Below, in pieces: positions 1-8,800 of a stretch of DNA of 64,000 nucleotides (the stretch's first letter is position 1; each line of letters opens with the position of its first letter). Location of the stretch: positions 1 to 64,000 of the forward strand of contig CAILEP010000018.1 of assembly GCA_903833275.1 (NCBI GenBank), read 5' to 3'. The position numbers and the translations under genes were made by a program. Source of the DNA: an uncultured Bdellovibrionales bacterium. Its GTDB lineage: Bacteria > Bdellovibrionota > Bdellovibrionia > Bdellovibrionales > UBA1609. The notes under the pieces are model-generated. The model worked only from the letters and a program-made list of their open reading frames with translations. It made no database searches and was not told the DNA's origin.

Positions 1-93
1 AAACATTATAACCAAGTTCGACCACACAGCAGTTTAAATGGTAAACCGCCAGCACCGCTAACAATCACACTGAGTGATAAACATGTTGCTTAA
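1..93 (+). CDS. IS3-family transposase, C-terminal fragment (runs in from upstream)
   Basis: Frame 1 is open from the first base and stops with TAA at 91-93, giving 30 residues that include YNQVRPHSSLNGKPPAP. The pattern YN-x(2)-RPHSSL-x-G-x-PPA is the signature end of the rve/DDE integrase domain in IS3-type OrfB transposases, just after the catalytic glutamate helix. The rest of the gene is upstream of the window. Whether the element is still active cannot be judged from this fragment. Confidence 0.75.
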   Translation, partial: KHYNQVRPHSSLNGKPPAPLTITLSDKHVA

Positions 94-140
94 ACAAATT
101 CAGTCCGATAGAAGGTGGGCCAATTCGTGGGGGCAGGTCA
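1..140 (+). mobile_element. Right end of an IS3-family insertion sequence (partial)
   Basis: The window opens inside an insertion element. The first 93 bases encode the tail of a DDE transposase. The following 47 bases end in a sequence whose complement begins TGACCTGCCCCCACG. An end starting with TG on the complement, with a G-rich block just inside, is what IS3-family terminal inverted repeats look like. I place the boundary at about 140 because the downstream frame then continues as an unrelated membrane-protein remnant. The left end lies outside the window, so neither the matching inverted repeat nor a target duplication can be checked. Confidence 0.55.
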
Positions 141-382
141 GTCTCACTCAGATTATGCAAGTCTCGTGGTTGTCGCACGGGCTCACGTGGGCCGCTGTTA
201 CCCTCGAGCTGTGCGGCCCCTTGTTATTATTGCACCCAAAACTACGCCCAAGGTTTGTTTGGGTCTTTATTCTTTTTCATATTTGTATATTTAGCTGCCT
301 AAGATTTACCGGAGTATTCAATCTGACAACAATCGTGGCCCTTATGTCGTTTTTCGTCGGGCCTCGAAAAGGTACGCCGTAA
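141..382 (+). pseudogene. 3' remnant of a multi-pass membrane protein gene, apparently cut by the IS
   Basis: Continuing from the inferred IS edge, the frame encodes about 80 residues with two or three hydrophobic helices and a charged turn (HPKLRPRF). The arrangement resembles the last helices of HTTM/vitamin-K-carboxylase-like proteins, but this assignment is weak. No credible start exists: upstream in-frame stops lie at 35, 56 and 71, and the GTG/ATG codons at 74 and 83 are inside the IS. The TAA at 380-382 is part of the REP palindrome, so the native C-terminus has probably been lost as well. I read this as a dead fragment, not a functional gene of 102 residues. Confidence 0.45.
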
Positions 383-429
383 CTTTTTTCCGCATCCGCT
401 TGGAAAAAAGTTACGGCGTACCTTTTCGA
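364..429. repeat. REPIN: perfect inverted pair of REP sequences (28-bp arms, 10-base loop)
   Basis: Bases 364-391 and 402-429 are exact reverse complements around a 10-base loop. The core GGTACGCCGTAACTTTTTTCC recurs at 30.2, 30.3 and 31.05 kb, next to a RAYT transposase gene. This copy separates the IS-damaged gene from guaD and ends one base before the guaD stop codon, so it could also act as a transcript-end hairpin for the minus strand. Confidence 0.9.
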
Positions 430-903
430 CTAGTATTTAACCTTATCGTCTTTAGCGGCCCATTCGTTAAAAACAGTAAGCGCTTCGTCGCGCAGAAGTT
501 GTTGCATCGGTATACTTCGATGTTCGATGGCGAGCGAAATCTCGCGGTATAAAAAGTCATCGTCAAAATTAATGTCGGCAGCATCGGTGCGGTTGTTGCT
601 GTAATAAATTTTACTTAAACGCGCCCAATAGATGGCGGCGAGACACATTGGGCAGGGCTCGCAAGAGGTATAAATTTCGGCGCCTTGAAGGCTAAAGGTG
701 CTTAAACTTTTGCAGGCCTCGCGAATGGCCACAACTTCGGCGTGGGCGGTTGGGTCATTGCCTGAGGTCACTTGATTCCAACCGCGGCCAATGATTTTAC
801 CATCTTTAACAACGACGGCGCCAAACGGGCCGCCGGCCCCCTTGAGCATGTGCTCGCGAGAAAGTCGTATTGCCTCGCGAATGTACTTATTGTGTTCTGC
901 CAT
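430..903 (-). CDS. guaD: Guanine deaminase
   Basis: A 157-residue cytidine/deoxycytidylate deaminase-fold enzyme that would convert guanine to xanthine. The zinc site is complete: HAE in TAHAEVVAIREA and PCPMC about 30 residues later. The C-terminal segment NNRTDAADINFDDDFLYREI, with its Asp/Phe-rich stretch, is typical of bacterial GuaD and not of the tRNA adenosine deaminase TadA. The ATG at 903 is preferred over an upstream TTG at 915 because a GAGGGGG ribosome-binding site lies just before it. It is divergent from the xanthine dehydrogenase operon, whose substrate it makes. Confidence 0.88.
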   Translation of the reverse strand: MAEHNKYIREAIRLSREHMLKGAGGPFGAVVVKDGKIIGRGWNQVTSGNDPTAHAEVVAIREACKSLSTFSLQGAEIYTSCEPCPMCLAAIYWARLSKIYYSNNRTDAADINFDDDFLYREISLAIEHRSIPMQQLLRDEALTVFNEWAAKDDKVKY

Positions 904-944
904 GGGCCCCCTCAATACCTTGATTTCAGCGAACTTTTTCTGAC

Positions 945-973
945 TTGTAAAGAACTCTTAGACTGCATACGAT
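945..973 (+). promoter_or_regulatory. Candidate sigma70-type promoter of the xdh operon, possibly leaderless
   Basis: TTGTAA (945-950), a 17-base spacer and TACGAT (968-973) form a plausible -35/-10 pair. The -10 ends only 7 bases before the xdhA ATG at 981 and no Shine-Dalgarno is present, so the transcript would begin at or very near the start codon. Seen in sequence; activity is inferred. Confidence 0.4.
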
Positions 974-980
974 AGGCAAA

Positions 981-2399
981 ATGTATCGCAAGCATATCTA
1001 CCTTACAGTCAATGGTGAAATCATCGAGCTCGGCGGTAAAGAGGCGATCGCTCCGTTGAGTGATACTCTTCGCTATTATCTCGGCAAAACCGGTACGAAA
1101 GTGGTCTGCGCTGAAGGCGATTGCGGGGCTTGTACCGTGATGCTGGCGCGGGCTCGCGAAGGGGTTTACCGCTCGATCAATGCCTGCATTTACCCTACGT
1201 TTCTGGCCGATGGCTGTCACTTGGTCACTGTTGAGGGTCTGGCTAAGAACTCTGAGCTTCATGAAGTTCAACAGTCGATGATGCGAAATTTTGGTGGCCA
1301 GTGTGGCTTTTGTACTCCTGGGTTTGTCATGTCGTTGGTAAATCTTTATGAGCACAAGACGGCGCCCAAAGAACAAAATGTCAAAAATTACCTAACGGGC
1401 AATCTTTGCCGCTGCACGGGTTATCAGCCGATCGTACAAGCTGCACTTGATATAAATGCCAAGAAAATGAAATCGTTGGGCGAAATGTACCCGCTTAAGA
1501 AAGAAACCGAAACTCTCATTAGCAAAACGGCTCAGCCCATTTTGATTGAAATTGAAGAGCGAGAATTTTTCGCCCCGGTGACCTTACAACAGGCAGTCGA
1601 ATATAAAAATCGTCGACCGCATGCTCGAATTTTTTCAGGCGCGACAGATTTAGGGGTGCAAATAAACAAGGGCAAGTTCATAGGCGAGCAGCGCATGAGT
1701 TTGCATCTTCTTGAAGAGCTGAATGAAATCAAAGTTAACAACTCTGTTGTTGGCGTTGGCGCGCGAGTGACGTTAGAAAAGTTGCAGACCGTGATGGCGG
1801 CTCATGTGCCACAGTTTGCAGATTTCTTAAATATCTTTGCGTCGCCTCAAATTAAAAACTCGGCGACTCTGGTCGGCAATTTGGCCAATGGTTCACCGAT
1901 TGCCGATACCACGCCGTTCTTATTGGCTATGGACGCCCATGTGAGCTTGCTCGGGCCGAGTGGTCAGCGCGTGCTGCCGATTACACAATTTTTCAAAGGC
2001 TATAAGTCGCTTGATATGGCCGAGAATGAATTTATCACTCACATCTCTTGGCCTTTAGTTTTGGATAAGAAAACCAAAATCGGGCTTTACAAAGTTTCTC
2101 AGCGCCGCGATTTGGATATTTCATGCGTCAATGCCTGTTTTGTTTTTCGCATAAATTCAGGCGTGATTGAAGACGCACGAATTGCTTTGGGCGGAGTAGC
2201 GGCGGTGCCCCTTCGCTTAGGCGCGATTGAAAAAAGCCTATTGGGCCATGTGGTTTCAAAAGACTTAATCGCGAAAACCAATACACAGATCACCGATGCC
2301 ATTCAGCCTTTATCGGATGCTCGCGGTTCGGCTGACTTTAGAAAATCAGTAACCCAAGAACTCTTTCAGAAATTTGCCATGGAGCACCTTCAGCCATGA
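981..2399 (+). CDS. xdhA: Xanthine dehydrogenase small subunit (2Fe-2S and FAD)
   Basis: A 472-residue electron-transfer subunit of a molybdenum hydroxylase. Residues about 5-160 carry two [2Fe-2S] domains: the plant-type CxxxxCGAC set (CAEGDCGACTV) and the alpha-helical set (QCGFCTPG, then NLCRCTGYQPI). Residues about 190-360 are the FAD domain, with FSGATDLG and TLVGNLANGSPIADTTP near the isoalloxazine site. The remainder is the CO-dehydrogenase flavoprotein C-terminal domain. The two-subunit XdhA/XdhB layout matches bacterial xanthine dehydrogenases. The stop overlaps the xdhB start by 4 bases (ATGA), implying translational coupling. Confidence 0.93.
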   Translation: MYRKHIYLTVNGEIIELGGKEAIAPLSDTLRYYLGKTGTKVVCAEGDCGACTVMLARAREGVYRSINACIYPTFLADGCHLVTVEGLAKNSELHEVQQSMMRNFGGQCGFCTPGFVMSLVNLYEHKTAPKEQNVKNYLTGNLCRCTGYQPIVQAALDINAKKMKSLGEMYPLKKETETLISKTAQPILIEIEEREFFAPVTLQQAVEYKNRRPHARIFSGATDLGVQINKGKFIGEQRMSLHLLEELNEIKVNNSVVGVGARVTLEKLQTVMAAHVPQFADFLNIFASPQIKNSATLVGNLANGSPIADTTPFLLAMDAHVSLLGPSGQRVLPITQFFKGYKSLDMAENEFITHISWPLVLDKKTKIGLYKVSQRRDLDISCVNACFVFRINSGVIEDARIALGGVAAVPLRLGAIEKSLLGHVVSKDLIAKTNTQITDAIQPLSDARGSADFRKSVTQELFQKFAMEHLQP

Positions 2400-4744
2400 G
2401 CCAAATTCACGATTCGGCCCGCGGTTACGTAACGGGCTCGGCTGAGTACATCGACGATCGCCCCTTTGTAAGCGGCGAACTGCATGTCGAAGTGTTTTAT
2501 AGTTTGGTGGCCAAAGGTAAAATTAAAACTCTTGATGTCAGCGCTGCCGCCAAGGTGCCGGGTGTCGCCGCGATTTATACTTCAAAAGACTTGCGCCATA
2601 ACCTTTGGGGCTCGATTTTTGAAGATCAGCCTTATCTCGCCGAAAATGAAGTTCAGTATGTGGGCGAGCCAATCGCGGTGATTGCCGCTGAATCTAAAGC
2701 AACGGCTCATCTAGCTAAAACTAAAATTATAATTGAGTTCGAAAAATCAGAGGCTAAAGTCGCAACTCTCGATATTGATGTGGCGATTAAGAACAAAGAG
2801 TTTATTGGCCAAGAGCGTGCGATAATGCGTGGCGATGTCGACGCCGAACTTAAGAAAGCCAAGCATGTTTTGCGCGGCGAAATCTTTATGGCCGGGCAAG
2901 ACCATTTTTATCTCGAGTCTCAGGCCTGCGTGGTCTACCCCAAAGAAGATGATCAAATCGAAATTCATTCGTCATCGCAGCATCCGTCGGAGGTGCAGCA
3001 CTTAGTCGCCAAGGCTCTCGGGCTAAAATTTCATCAAGTTGTTTGCATTGTAAAAAGAATGGGTGGCGCCTTTGGTGGCAAAGAGTCTCAGGCCGCGCCG
3101 TTTGCGGTTTTTGCGGCGCTCGTCGCGCTCAAGCTTAAGAAGCCGGCGCGTTTAATTGTTTCTAAAGATGACGACATGATTATGACCGGCAAGCGAAACC
3201 CATTTAAGAATTTCTACGAAGTTGGGTTTAATGATGCCGGGCAAATCACGGCGCTGAAGGCGCGGCTCTTTTCTGACGGTGGGGCCTATGCCGATCTTTC
3301 GACAGCCATTATGGAGCGTGCGATGCTTCATCTCGACAACGCTTATTTTATCCCAAATTTTTCGGTAACGGGGCAGGTATGTAAAACGAATACTCCACCC
3401 AATACGGCGTTTCGTGGTTTCGGCGGCCCCAAAGGTGTCGTGACGATTGAAAGTATCATTGAAGATATCGCGCAATATTTGAAGGTAGACGCATTTAGCG
3501 TGCGAGAGAAGAATGTTTACCAAAAAGGGCAAACGACCCCATATGGCCAGACGATTGAAGATAATATTCTGCCAGAGCTTTTTCAGAAATTGAAAAAAGA
3601 AAGTAGATACGAAGAATGGCGAAGCGAAATTTCAGCGCATAATAAAGCTGGTGGTGCAACTCTGCGCGGGCTCTCGGCGACTGCGGTGAAATTTGGTATT
3701 TCGTTTACGACGCGATTTTTGAATCAAGCCAATGCTCTGGTCAATGTGCATCTCGACGGCACAATTCAGGTCTCAACTGGGGCCACAGAGATGGGCCAAG
3801 GCGTTAATACCAAGATTGCTCAAATTGTCGCTGAGTGTTTTTCAATTTCTGCGGGCGATGTTCGGGTTATGCCGACTTCAACAGAAAAAAACCCCAATAC
3901 GTCAGCGACGGCGGCGTCAAGCGGCAGTGATATTAATGGTCAGGCGGCACTTAACGCCAGCAACGCGATCAAAGAGAATCTGAATCGCGTCGCTCAGGCG
4001 GTTTTTGCCCGGCCTGTAGAAAATCGCGGGCGAAAAGTGGCTGGCACGGGCAATGTCGCCGAAATTGATATCAGTAAAATTGCTGTGGATGAGAACATTA
4101 TTTTTGAAAATGGTTTCGTAGCGAGTAAGAAGTCGCCAAAACTTAAAATATCGTTTCAAGATTTACTTCAAGAGGCTTACCTCAATCGCGTGCCACTAAC
4201 GGCACAGGGTCATTTTAAGTACCCGGGCATATTTTTCGACAAAGACGCGGGCCAAGGCACGCCATTTTTCTACTTCACAAATGGGGTCGCCGCGAGCGAA
4301 GTTTCGATCGATCGCTATACAGGCGAGCTCAAAGTTTTACGAACAGAACTCTATATGGATCTCGGTCGACCCATCAATGAAGCGATCGACCTCGGGCAGG
4401 TGACTGGCGGGTTCGTGCAGGGGATGGGTTGGGTCACCACAGAAAATCTGTTTTACAAAGAGGGCCGCTTGGTGACGTGCTCGCCGAGCACCTACAAAAT
4501 CCCAAGTGTTCATGACATACCGCGAGTTTTTAATTGCCATCTTATCGATAACGCACTCAATAAGAAAAATGTCAGGGGTAGCAAAGCCGTAGGTGAGCCG
4601 CCGCTGCTTTTAGGGATTTCTGTTTGGGCAGCGGCTAAAAATGCTTTGCAATATGGTACGGACAAACCTATTGCCTTAAATCTGCCGGCTACGCAGGAGC
4701 AGATTTTCACTAAATTAAAGGGTTCAGATGTTGCAGCTCGCTGA
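2396..4744 (+). CDS. xdhB: Xanthine dehydrogenase molybdenum-binding subunit
   Basis: A 782-residue subunit that binds the molybdopterin cofactor and oxidises hypoxanthine/xanthine to urate. Visible signatures are GQDHFYLESQ, GGAFGGKESQA, the substrate-channel motif AFRGFGGPKG, GATEMGQGVNTK and the catalytic glutamate in GSKAVGEPPLLLG near the C-terminus. Length is typical of XdhB. It overlaps xdhA by 4 bases and xdhC by 17 bases, so all three are expected from one transcript. The guaD, puuD and uraH context makes a purine substrate much more likely than an aldehyde. Confidence 0.93.
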   Translation: MSQIHDSARGYVTGSAEYIDDRPFVSGELHVEVFYSLVAKGKIKTLDVSAAAKVPGVAAIYTSKDLRHNLWGSIFEDQPYLAENEVQYVGEPIAVIAAESKATAHLAKTKIIIEFEKSEAKVATLDIDVAIKNKEFIGQERAIMRGDVDAELKKAKHVLRGEIFMAGQDHFYLESQACVVYPKEDDQIEIHSSSQHPSEVQHLVAKALGLKFHQVVCIVKRMGGAFGGKESQAAPFAVFAALVALKLKKPARLIVSKDDDMIMTGKRNPFKNFYEVGFNDAGQITALKARLFSDGGAYADLSTAIMERAMLHLDNAYFIPNFSVTGQVCKTNTPPNTAFRGFGGPKGVVTIESIIEDIAQYLKVDAFSVREKNVYQKGQTTPYGQTIEDNILPELFQKLKKESRYEEWRSEISAHNKAGGATLRGLSATAVKFGISFTTRFLNQANALVNVHLDGTIQVSTGATEMGQGVNTKIAQIVAECFSISAGDVRVMPTSTEKNPNTSATAASSGSDINGQAALNASNAIKENLNRVAQAVFARPVENRGRKVAGTGNVAEIDISKIAVDENIIFENGFVASKKSPKLKISFQDLLQEAYLNRVPLTAQGHFKYPGIFFDKDAGQGTPFFYFTNGVAASEVSIDRYTGELKVLRTELYMDLGRPINEAIDLGQVTGGFVQGMGWVTTENLFYKEGRLVTCSPSTYKIPSVHDIPRVFNCHLIDNALNKKNVRGSKAVGEPPLLLGISVWAAAKNALQYGTDKPIALNLPATQEQIFTKLKGSDVAAR

Positions 4745-5528
4745 GAAAATTCAAGAACTACAGAACTCGCGGCAGTCATTTGTACTGGTGACCTTAATGG
4801 GTCTTAGGGGCAGTGTTCCGCAAGTGGCAGGGGCAAAGATGCTGGTGACCACAAGCGGGCTCTATTGGGGCACTGTTGGTGGCGGTAAAATCGAAGCCCA
4901 TTCGATTCAATATGCGCAGAATTTGTTAAGCGGTCAGCAAGACCCTCACGCCCAGACTTGGAATTTGCAAAAAGACATCGGTATGTCTTGCGGCGGCGAG
5001 GTCACAATGTTTTTTGATATTAGTAAATCAGTAGGTTGGCATATTTCAGTTTTTGGCGCTGGCCATGTAGCGCAAGAGCTTTGTCGGGTCTTGGCGACCT
5101 GGTCTTGTCATGTTTCAGTTTTTGACCCTCGTGCGGAGTGGCTCGAGCGGCTGCCAAGTTCGGCAAATATTGATAAAAAATTATCAGCCCAGATGGGCAG
5201 CGAAGTAGCGAATTTGCCTTCTGGCAGTTACCTCTTAAGCCTGACACAGGGTCATGGCTTTGATGTCCCGGTGTTGAGTGCGGCGTTTAAGCGGTTCACT
5301 GATTTTTCTTTTATCGGGGTGATAGGTTCCGATGTTAAGGCTAAAAAAATTAAGGCTGAACTTCTCGCTCTTGGTGCCAACCCAGATTTGCTGCAGAAAT
5401 TGGTCTGCCCGCTTGGTTTGCCCATTGGCAATAATACTCCAAATGAAATTGCCATTAGTATTTGCGCGCAACTTTTAGCCGTCAGAGATCAAAGCAGTTT
5501 TCGCATCGAAAGAGGTTTATATGATTAG
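4728..5528 (+). CDS. xdhC: XdhC family molybdenum cofactor insertion/sulfuration factor
   Basis: A 266-residue XdhC/CoxI-type protein. XdhC proteins bind molybdopterin, protect it during sulfuration and insert it into XdhB. The N-terminal domain has RGSVPQVAGAKMLV and GTVGGGKIE. A Rossmann-like C-terminal domain begins around FGAGHVAQELCRVL and contains FDPRAEW. The ATG at 4728 is inside xdhB and the gene overlaps uraH by 8 bases at its end, in keeping with a tightly packed operon. Confidence 0.9.
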   Translation: MLQLAEKIQELQNSRQSFVLVTLMGLRGSVPQVAGAKMLVTTSGLYWGTVGGGKIEAHSIQYAQNLLSGQQDPHAQTWNLQKDIGMSCGGEVTMFFDISKSVGWHISVFGAGHVAQELCRVLATWSCHVSVFDPRAEWLERLPSSANIDKKLSAQMGSEVANLPSGSYLLSLTQGHGFDVPVLSAAFKRFTDFSFIGVIGSDVKAKKIKAELLALGANPDLLQKLVCPLGLPIGNNTPNEIAISICAQLLAVRDQSSFRIERGLYD

Positions 5529-5844
5529 CACGCACATCTTAGATTTGAATCTTGGCCAGCCGGCCAGCGGGGTTATGGTCGAGCTTGAAAAAAAAGCGGG
5601 CGATGATTGGCAAACGGTTAAAGAATCGGCGACCAATGCGGATGGCCGCATCCAGTTCGACATAGCGGCGGCGACGGGCGAATACCGCCTGACCTTTAAA
5701 ATTGAAGACTATTTTTTAAAAATGAAACTGGCGCCGTTTTTTACGGTGGCGCCCGTTACATTTAAAATCTCAGATACGAAACGAAAGTATCACATTCCGC
5801 TTTTACTCAATTCATTCGGCTACAGCACTTACCGAGGCAGTTAG
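5521..5844 (+). CDS. uraH: 5-hydroxyisourate hydrolase (transthyretin-related protein)
   Basis: A 107-residue transthyretin-like enzyme that hydrolyses 5-hydroxyisourate to OHCU. Family hallmarks are intact: the N-terminal HILDLNLGQPASGV, the internal TNADGRI turn and the exact C-terminal tetrapeptide YRGS that distinguishes HIUases from true transthyretins. No signal peptide is seen, so it is probably cytoplasmic. It lies between xdhC (8-base overlap) and the giant fusion gene (3-base gap), whose second domain catalyses the next step. Confidence 0.95.
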   Translation: MISTHILDLNLGQPASGVMVELEKKAGDDWQTVKESATNADGRIQFDIAAATGEYRLTFKIEDYFLKMKLAPFFTVAPVTFKISDTKRKYHIPLLLNSFGYSTYRGS

Positions 5845-5847
5845 TTT

Positions 5848-8800
5848 TTGAAAAAACCTGTGAACCCCTTTTTTGATATTCGCTACTACCACGATTTTAT
5901 TTCGCCAGCGCTTGCGACTCATTTATTAGAAGAGGCGACGCCGGTTTCAGGGGTCGAGGGGTTGGTTGAAGTGGGCCAAGGCGGTGGTTTAGAGTCCAAA
6001 GCCTCGCTGCAGTTTTTGTCAGAACTCTATGTCGCGATAAGAGACGATCTTAAAGCTGTATTGCTTCAAAGAGAAATTGATCGCAAGTTTCTTGATGAGC
6101 GAGTGAAGGCCTGCAGCCAGTTTAACGACGAATTGGGCCGAGATATTCTTGATTCGGATTATAAAACGGTGATTGGCCTTGAAGATTCAAAGGGTCGGGT
6201 TGTTATTGGGCCTCTCACAAAGGGTTATGCAAGTCGCGGGGGCAAGGCCATTGCCCCAGTGCCGAGTTTTTTGAAGGGCCCACATGTTACGCTTTTTGGC
6301 CCACCCGATAGTGCGAAAATGGCAGTTAATGCCATGAACGCCTACCATCGAAAAATAATTGGCGAACCCGCGATCGTAAGCGAGATTTTGAAAGACAGTA
6401 GCGTCGGCCCTATGTGGGGTGCGGACGACGAAGACTCGAAAACACCGCTTCGCGCTGATTTAGTCGATGCCGGGTTAAATCTTACGGCCTGTTTCGACAA
6501 GTCGATTGTCGTCAACGACGCTCAGAAAAAGTATGAACTTGCAAAAGATCACCTAGCGATGCCTATCAAGCGGTTTCCAGGCTTGGCGCTGCCCTGCACG
6601 TTTTTGTTTTTAGAAAAAAGCCCGATCCCGCTACATCTCTATGATTTCGCCCTCCATCTTTTTAAAAATTGGCACAACGAAACATCTTTAGTTTTTTACG
6701 TGCCAAAACTCGAGAACGAAGAAGAGGCACGCTATATACACAAAATGGTTTCAACTGCTGAGAAGATGATCAAGAATCTTCATCCAAAATATGTTTTGGG
6801 TTCAGTGCGGCTGATGATTGTATTAGAAAACCCGCGCGCCATTTTACGTACCCACGAAATAATCGATGCGCTTCACCCCTATTTCGTCGGCGCTTCTTTA
6901 GGATGGCACGATTATCTGGCTTCAACAGCGAGACTTTTTAAAGAAGATCATCATTATAGAATACCGGTGAAGGCCGACCCTGATATCGTCATAAAATATA
7001 TCAAGGCCTCGCATCTTCTCTTGGCTGATGTCGTCGGCTCGCGTGGGGGCATCAAGGTCGGTGGTATGTACGGCATTCTGCCTCTCGACGGCGATCTAAT
7101 GTCTTCGTCATTTCAGATGACGCTCAAAGGTTTTATCAAAGACGTTATTACTCAACTCAAGCGCGACCTGACTGGGTTTTGGGTCGCGCACCCTGACTTT
7201 GTACGCCTAGGGATTGCTCTCGTTGAGGCCTGGAAGTCGTATCAGGCCAAAAATAAAGATCCGTTGATTGAGCTTGTGCAATCGCTACTAGACAAAAAGC
7301 ATCACAAAGAAATTTTGAAGTGTATTTCGGCCAAAGACATTGAGGGCCTTGATTCAGCTGACCCAAATTATGTTCGTTCGCTGATCGTCGCCGACATTAA
7401 AGAATCTGATTTTATTGCAAATAATCACCCCGACGAAATTCGGTTTAATGTTTTTCAATCTCTGCAATATTTGACTGATTGGCTTTCTGGCAATGGCTGC
7501 GTGGCCCTGCCTTCGTCAATAAATGGTGTCGCGGTAAGGGTCATGGACGATTTAGCTACGGCTGAGCGTTCTCGGTGGGAAGTCTGGCACGAAATCTATC
7601 ACAAACGGTTCGCCCTCGACGATTTTTTGCGCATCGTGCACGAAGAAATGCTCTTTATTCGAAAAGATCTTTCGAATCAGAAGAAAATCGTACAAGTGAA
7701 GTGGAGTGAAAAAACTGAAAAATGGTACCCGGTGGCCATGCGGCTCATGCTGCAATTGATGACCGACCGTAAACCACCAGAGTTTGCCACAGAGCTTCTC
7801 TTGCCATTTACAGTTGAAAAAATTAGAGAGGCCCATGACCCCTGGCGGGCCGTCTGTGAGCTTGACCCCAATAAGTTTGTTTTGTCGGCTTACATAGAGA
7901 AATTCAATTACTACTTCGAGGCCTGCGGTTGCCAGAAATTTGCCTCAACAATGGCCCGGCTAGCCGCCCAAGACCTTAAGCTTGCAGAAAAATTGGTCTC
8001 TAGCTTTACGGTCAAGGAAATCAATGAGGCGGCGGCCTTTCATGGCAATATTGGCGAAGGCAAAAGCACTCTCGACCGACGTGCTCAAGCCGAGCAATCT
8101 CAGGTGCTTTCAGACGACGAAAGCGTGCGACAGAATTTGTTGCTGCTCGGCCAGAAGTATCAAGAAAAATTTGGGTTTAAATTTTTAATATCGGCAAAGG
8201 GCAAGTCATCAACCGAGCTGTTGGCGGCGCTTAAAAAACGCGCTGGCGGCAAACGCGATATTGAAATCAAAACCGCGGCACGAGCGCTAGCCGACATTGC
8301 TCTTTCTCGAATGCAACAACACCGCCTCGACAGTTTAGTCGAATCGATCGAGGCCCTGCGCGAGCGCCATAACATCAATTCGGTGAGTCTCGCCATCAAT
8401 TGTGGTCTTGGCGTTCAAAGTTTTGGGTTCGGTGAGGCAAGCGAATCGACTTGGTTTGAGCTTGCCTCACTCAGTAAACCGCTGGCCACGGCTTTCGCGA
8501 TCGATTACTTCGATCGTAAAGGCATTTCGCTCACGACATCGGTTAACGCTTTATTTGGGCAGACGAAATCGAAGTTTCGAATAGCAGCTGACACGGGTGT
8601 TGAAGGGGCTGATGACGTGCAGATTCTGCATCTACTGAATCACACCGCGCTCAATATGCATTACGTGACCGGCGTCAGTGCGCAGCTCGAAATGCCGTCG
8701 ATTCAGAATTGGCTCGGTGAAATTAGAATGCTCAATGAGCCAGGTAAGACCTTTAAATATTCGGGCGGGGGTTTTATTGTTCTCGAGCATTTGATCGAAT

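Noticed and set aside
912-1376. Open frame of 154 codons antisense to the start of xdhA
   Set aside because: No ribosome-binding site, no recognisable motif, and it lies wholly opposite a clear [2Fe-2S] domain.
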